The position numbers and the translations under genes are program-made. From Oscillospiraceae bacterium (GTDB lineage Bacteria > Bacillota > Clostridia > Oscillospirales > CAG-272), in assembly GCA_015065395.1 (NCBI GenBank), contig SVQJ01000100.1, forward strand, positions 1-6,605: DNA of 6,605 bases, read 5' to 3'. Below the pieces are notes generated by a model that was not told where the DNA came from, ran no database searches, and saw nothing but the letters and a program-made list of their open reading frames with translations. Shown piece after piece: positions 5,210 to 6,605 of the stretch (its first letter is position 1; the number at the start of each line of letters is the position of its first letter).

Positions 5210-6605
5210 TTAATCATCCTCTCCCCATCCGTCGATGGTTTTTTCTTTGTAAAGCTGCTCGCCGTTCACGTGTATGTCGAGAAGCAGCTCGCGGATACGT
5301 TCCCGTTCCGCCTCATCGGAAGCCTTGTAAATATCGCGATATTTGCCGCTGATCATGTTGCGAAGGCTGCTCAGTGCCTTTCTTTCGGCATCCCCTTCGC
5401 CCTCGTCGTCCTTCAGCTCCGCCAGTGCCTTTGCATATTTGTTTTCATAAATATCATCAATGGCGATCTGCGCTTCTGTCTGATCTCCTGCTTCCAGATT
5501 GATATAAATGTCATTAATGTCGAATATGGAATAGTATTCCTCGCTCTCTGTAGGATCCGGAACACCAAACTCGCTTTCCTCAGGCTCCTTTTTGTTCATC
5601 TGAGACATTTTGGAGATGACAGCCTTCTCAACGTACGATTTTGCAAAACCATCCTTAACAATATCTTCAAGGATTTTTGTGTATTTAGCGGTATTTCCCG
5701 CATTTCTCGCCTCTGCAGCATCGGTGATCCTCTCGTCATTGTTTTTCAGTCCGGTAACGATAAGAGACTGTATCTGTTTCGTTGTCTTTCCTTCTTCATC
5801 CAGTCGGTCGGCGATCTGCTTGAATCTCGCCTTGTCTCCTGACATGATCGCTCGATAAAGCTTGTCCGCATCCTTGGGGCTCGGAGCAAGGCCGCTGAGA
5901 AGAACAGCCTTTTCAAAGAGACCGTCCAATGCCGCCTCCTTCCATCCCTGGGGAGTCCCCTTGGTGTCAGCGTTCCCGACAGTGTAAAGAAATGCCCTTG
6001 CGTCTCTGACTGCGTTTGAAGCGGGAATTCCGGTGAGATCAAATATCTTTGATGAGAAATCGAGAAGAACATTCAGCTGATCCTCAGTGGTCGCATTTTC
6101 ATCAAAAGCAGTCTTTGAGATCTTCTTCACGCAGTCCATAAGATCGCCAACAAGAGAAAGATCCATTCTCTCAACGTCGTAGCCCTGGAAAACAGACCAG
6201 AAATCCTTGAGATAAGGCACGTATTGTGAAACGTTTATAAGATCCTGGGGAGCTCTCTGAAGGAAGGATTCAAGATATTTCTGCCAATAGCTTTCATCCT
6301 CATCCTCGTCTCTCATTGCGTAAACAAAAGAAACAAGAGCCGCATTGACTATGGTCGTAACGATAACGCTTCCGATAGAGCGAATACCCGCCTTAATCCT
6401 TGCTTTCTCTCCGGATTTAATGTCCCTCACCGCCTGAATTACCATATTGGCAGTTGTAATAGGCTCAGCCATAAAAGCCGTCGCCATCTTGTTGAGAGTG
6501 CTTTTGGATCTCATCCATTTTGATCGTGAGAAAACGCTGTCGTAAACCTGCGTGCGGTTTATGATCTCGTCAAATCTTTCGCCGGCACGGATAAGGATCT
6601 CCTCG
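5210..6605 (-). CDS. C-terminal part of a large phage virion/polyvalent protein (start beyond right edge)
   Basis: 464 residues are visible and the frame is open to the right edge, so an internal ATG at 6514 is not the true start: 30 in-frame codons precede it (including RFDEIINRTQVYDS). The visible part begins with a helical segment ending in TLNKMATAFMAEPITTANMV. A hydrophobic stretch (IGSVIVTTIVNAALVSFVYAM, about 6314-6382) and a very acidic patch (RDEDEDESYW) follow, then PYLKDFWSVFQGYDVERMDLS. After that come charged helical repeats and an acidic end (GWGEDD). This combination is typical of the C-terminal part of very large internal virion or 'large polyvalent' proteins in gut phages, which are packaged and thought to enter the host with the DNA. 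No catalytic domain lies in this part. The gene ends 5 bases before the fibre start. The family call rests on pattern recognition only. Confidence 0.72.
   Translation of the reverse strand, partial: EEILIRAGERFDEIINRTQVYDSVFSRSKWMRSKSTLNKMATAFMAEPITTANMVIQAVRDIKSGEKARIKAGIRSIGSVIVTTIVNAALVSFVYAMRDEDEDESYWQKYLESFLQRAPQDLINVSQYVPYLKDFWSVFQGYDVERMDLSLVGDLMDCVKKISKTAFDENATTEDQLNVLLDFSSKIFDLTGIPASNAVRDARAFLYTVGNADTKGTPQGWKEAALDGLFEKAVLLSGLAPSPKDADKLYRAIMSGDKARFKQIADRLDEEGKTTKQIQSLIVTGLKNNDERITDAAEARNAGNTAKYTKILEDIVKDGFAKSYVEKAVISKMSQMNKKEPEESEFGVPDPTESEEYYSIFDINDIYINLEAGDQTEAQIAIDDIYENKYAKALAELKDDEGEGDAERKALSSLRNMISGKYRDIYKASDEAERERIRELLLDIHVNGEQLYKEKTIDGWGEDD
5591..5863 (-). repeat. Two tandem ~43-residue helical repeats in the large virion protein
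   Basis: KLYRAIMSGDKARFKQIADR (5863-5804) aligns with DAAEARNAGNTAKYTKILED (5722-5663). The shared pattern is A-x3-GxxA-(R/K)-(F/Y)-x2-I, a helix, G, then a second helix ending in I/V-x2-Φ-I/V. A weaker third unit with EAGDQTEAQIAIDDI lies at about 5494-5450. The repeats look like alpha-hairpin units and are divergent in DNA, so they are old. Confidence 0.6.

Noticed and set aside
5270..5842. A 190-codon plus-strand frame opposite the large virion protein
   Set aside because: The Cys/Phe/Ile-rich translation is typical of the antisense of a charged helical gene. All other evidence places the coding strand as minus.
6314..6514. Start of the right-hand gene at the internal ATG at 6514
   Set aside because: The frame is open upstream to the window edge with a protein-like sequence (RFDEIINRTQVYDS) and no ribosome binding site before 6514. 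The gene is a partial one that starts outside.

Overview
The window is a tightly packed, one-directional block of late phage genes, all on the minus strand and read from right to left. It most likely comes from a phage or prophage of a gut-type Gram-positive host (Firmicutes/Clostridia). The reasons are a baseplate protein with a BppU-like N-terminus, a phi-LC3-type small holin, near-perfect AGGAGG-type ribosome binding sites and an Amidase_2-type endolysin. No integrase, tRNA or att site is visible, so free phage and prophage cannot be told apart here.

Layout in transcription order. (1) 6605-5210: C-terminal 464 residues of a much larger protein that starts outside the window. It has a hydrophobic stretch followed by charged helical repeats and resembles the ends of large polyvalent/internal virion proteins of gut phages. 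(2) 5204-1326: a 1292-residue baseplate/tail fibre protein with a BppU-like N-terminus, fibre linkers, a collagen-like Gly-X-Y stretch, a beta-rich segment, a Gly/Ser linker with a short coiled coil, and a C-terminal M14 zinc-carboxypeptidase-like domain. (3) 1267-926: a small protein with one N-terminal membrane segment and a coiled coil. (4) 914-384: a two-copy DUF2829/Tad2-family protein, the family of phage sponges that sequester Thoeris (and for some members CBASS) signal nucleotides. (5) 369-166: a two-helix holin. (6) 155-1: the first 51 codons of an N-acetylmuramoyl-L-alanine amidase endolysin, cut by the window edge.

Intergenic gaps are 5, 58, 11, 14 and 10 bases, so genes 2 to 6 look like one transcript, and two ribosome binding sites overlap the preceding stop codon. 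The only gap long enough to hold much is the 58 bases before gene 3. It contains a very strong Shine-Dalgarno sequence but no convincing promoter or terminator.

Together the genes read as: the end of the structural module, the host-recognition fibre carrying a possible surface hydrolase, then a lysis cassette with a membrane/coiled-coil protein, holin and amidase. A putative anti-defence protein is inserted into that cassette. The two points most worth a second look are the tandem Tad2-like protein in a lysis operon and the fibre-borne M14 domain, whose first metal motif reads H-W-E instead of H-x-x-E. All stop codons fit the standard bacterial code.
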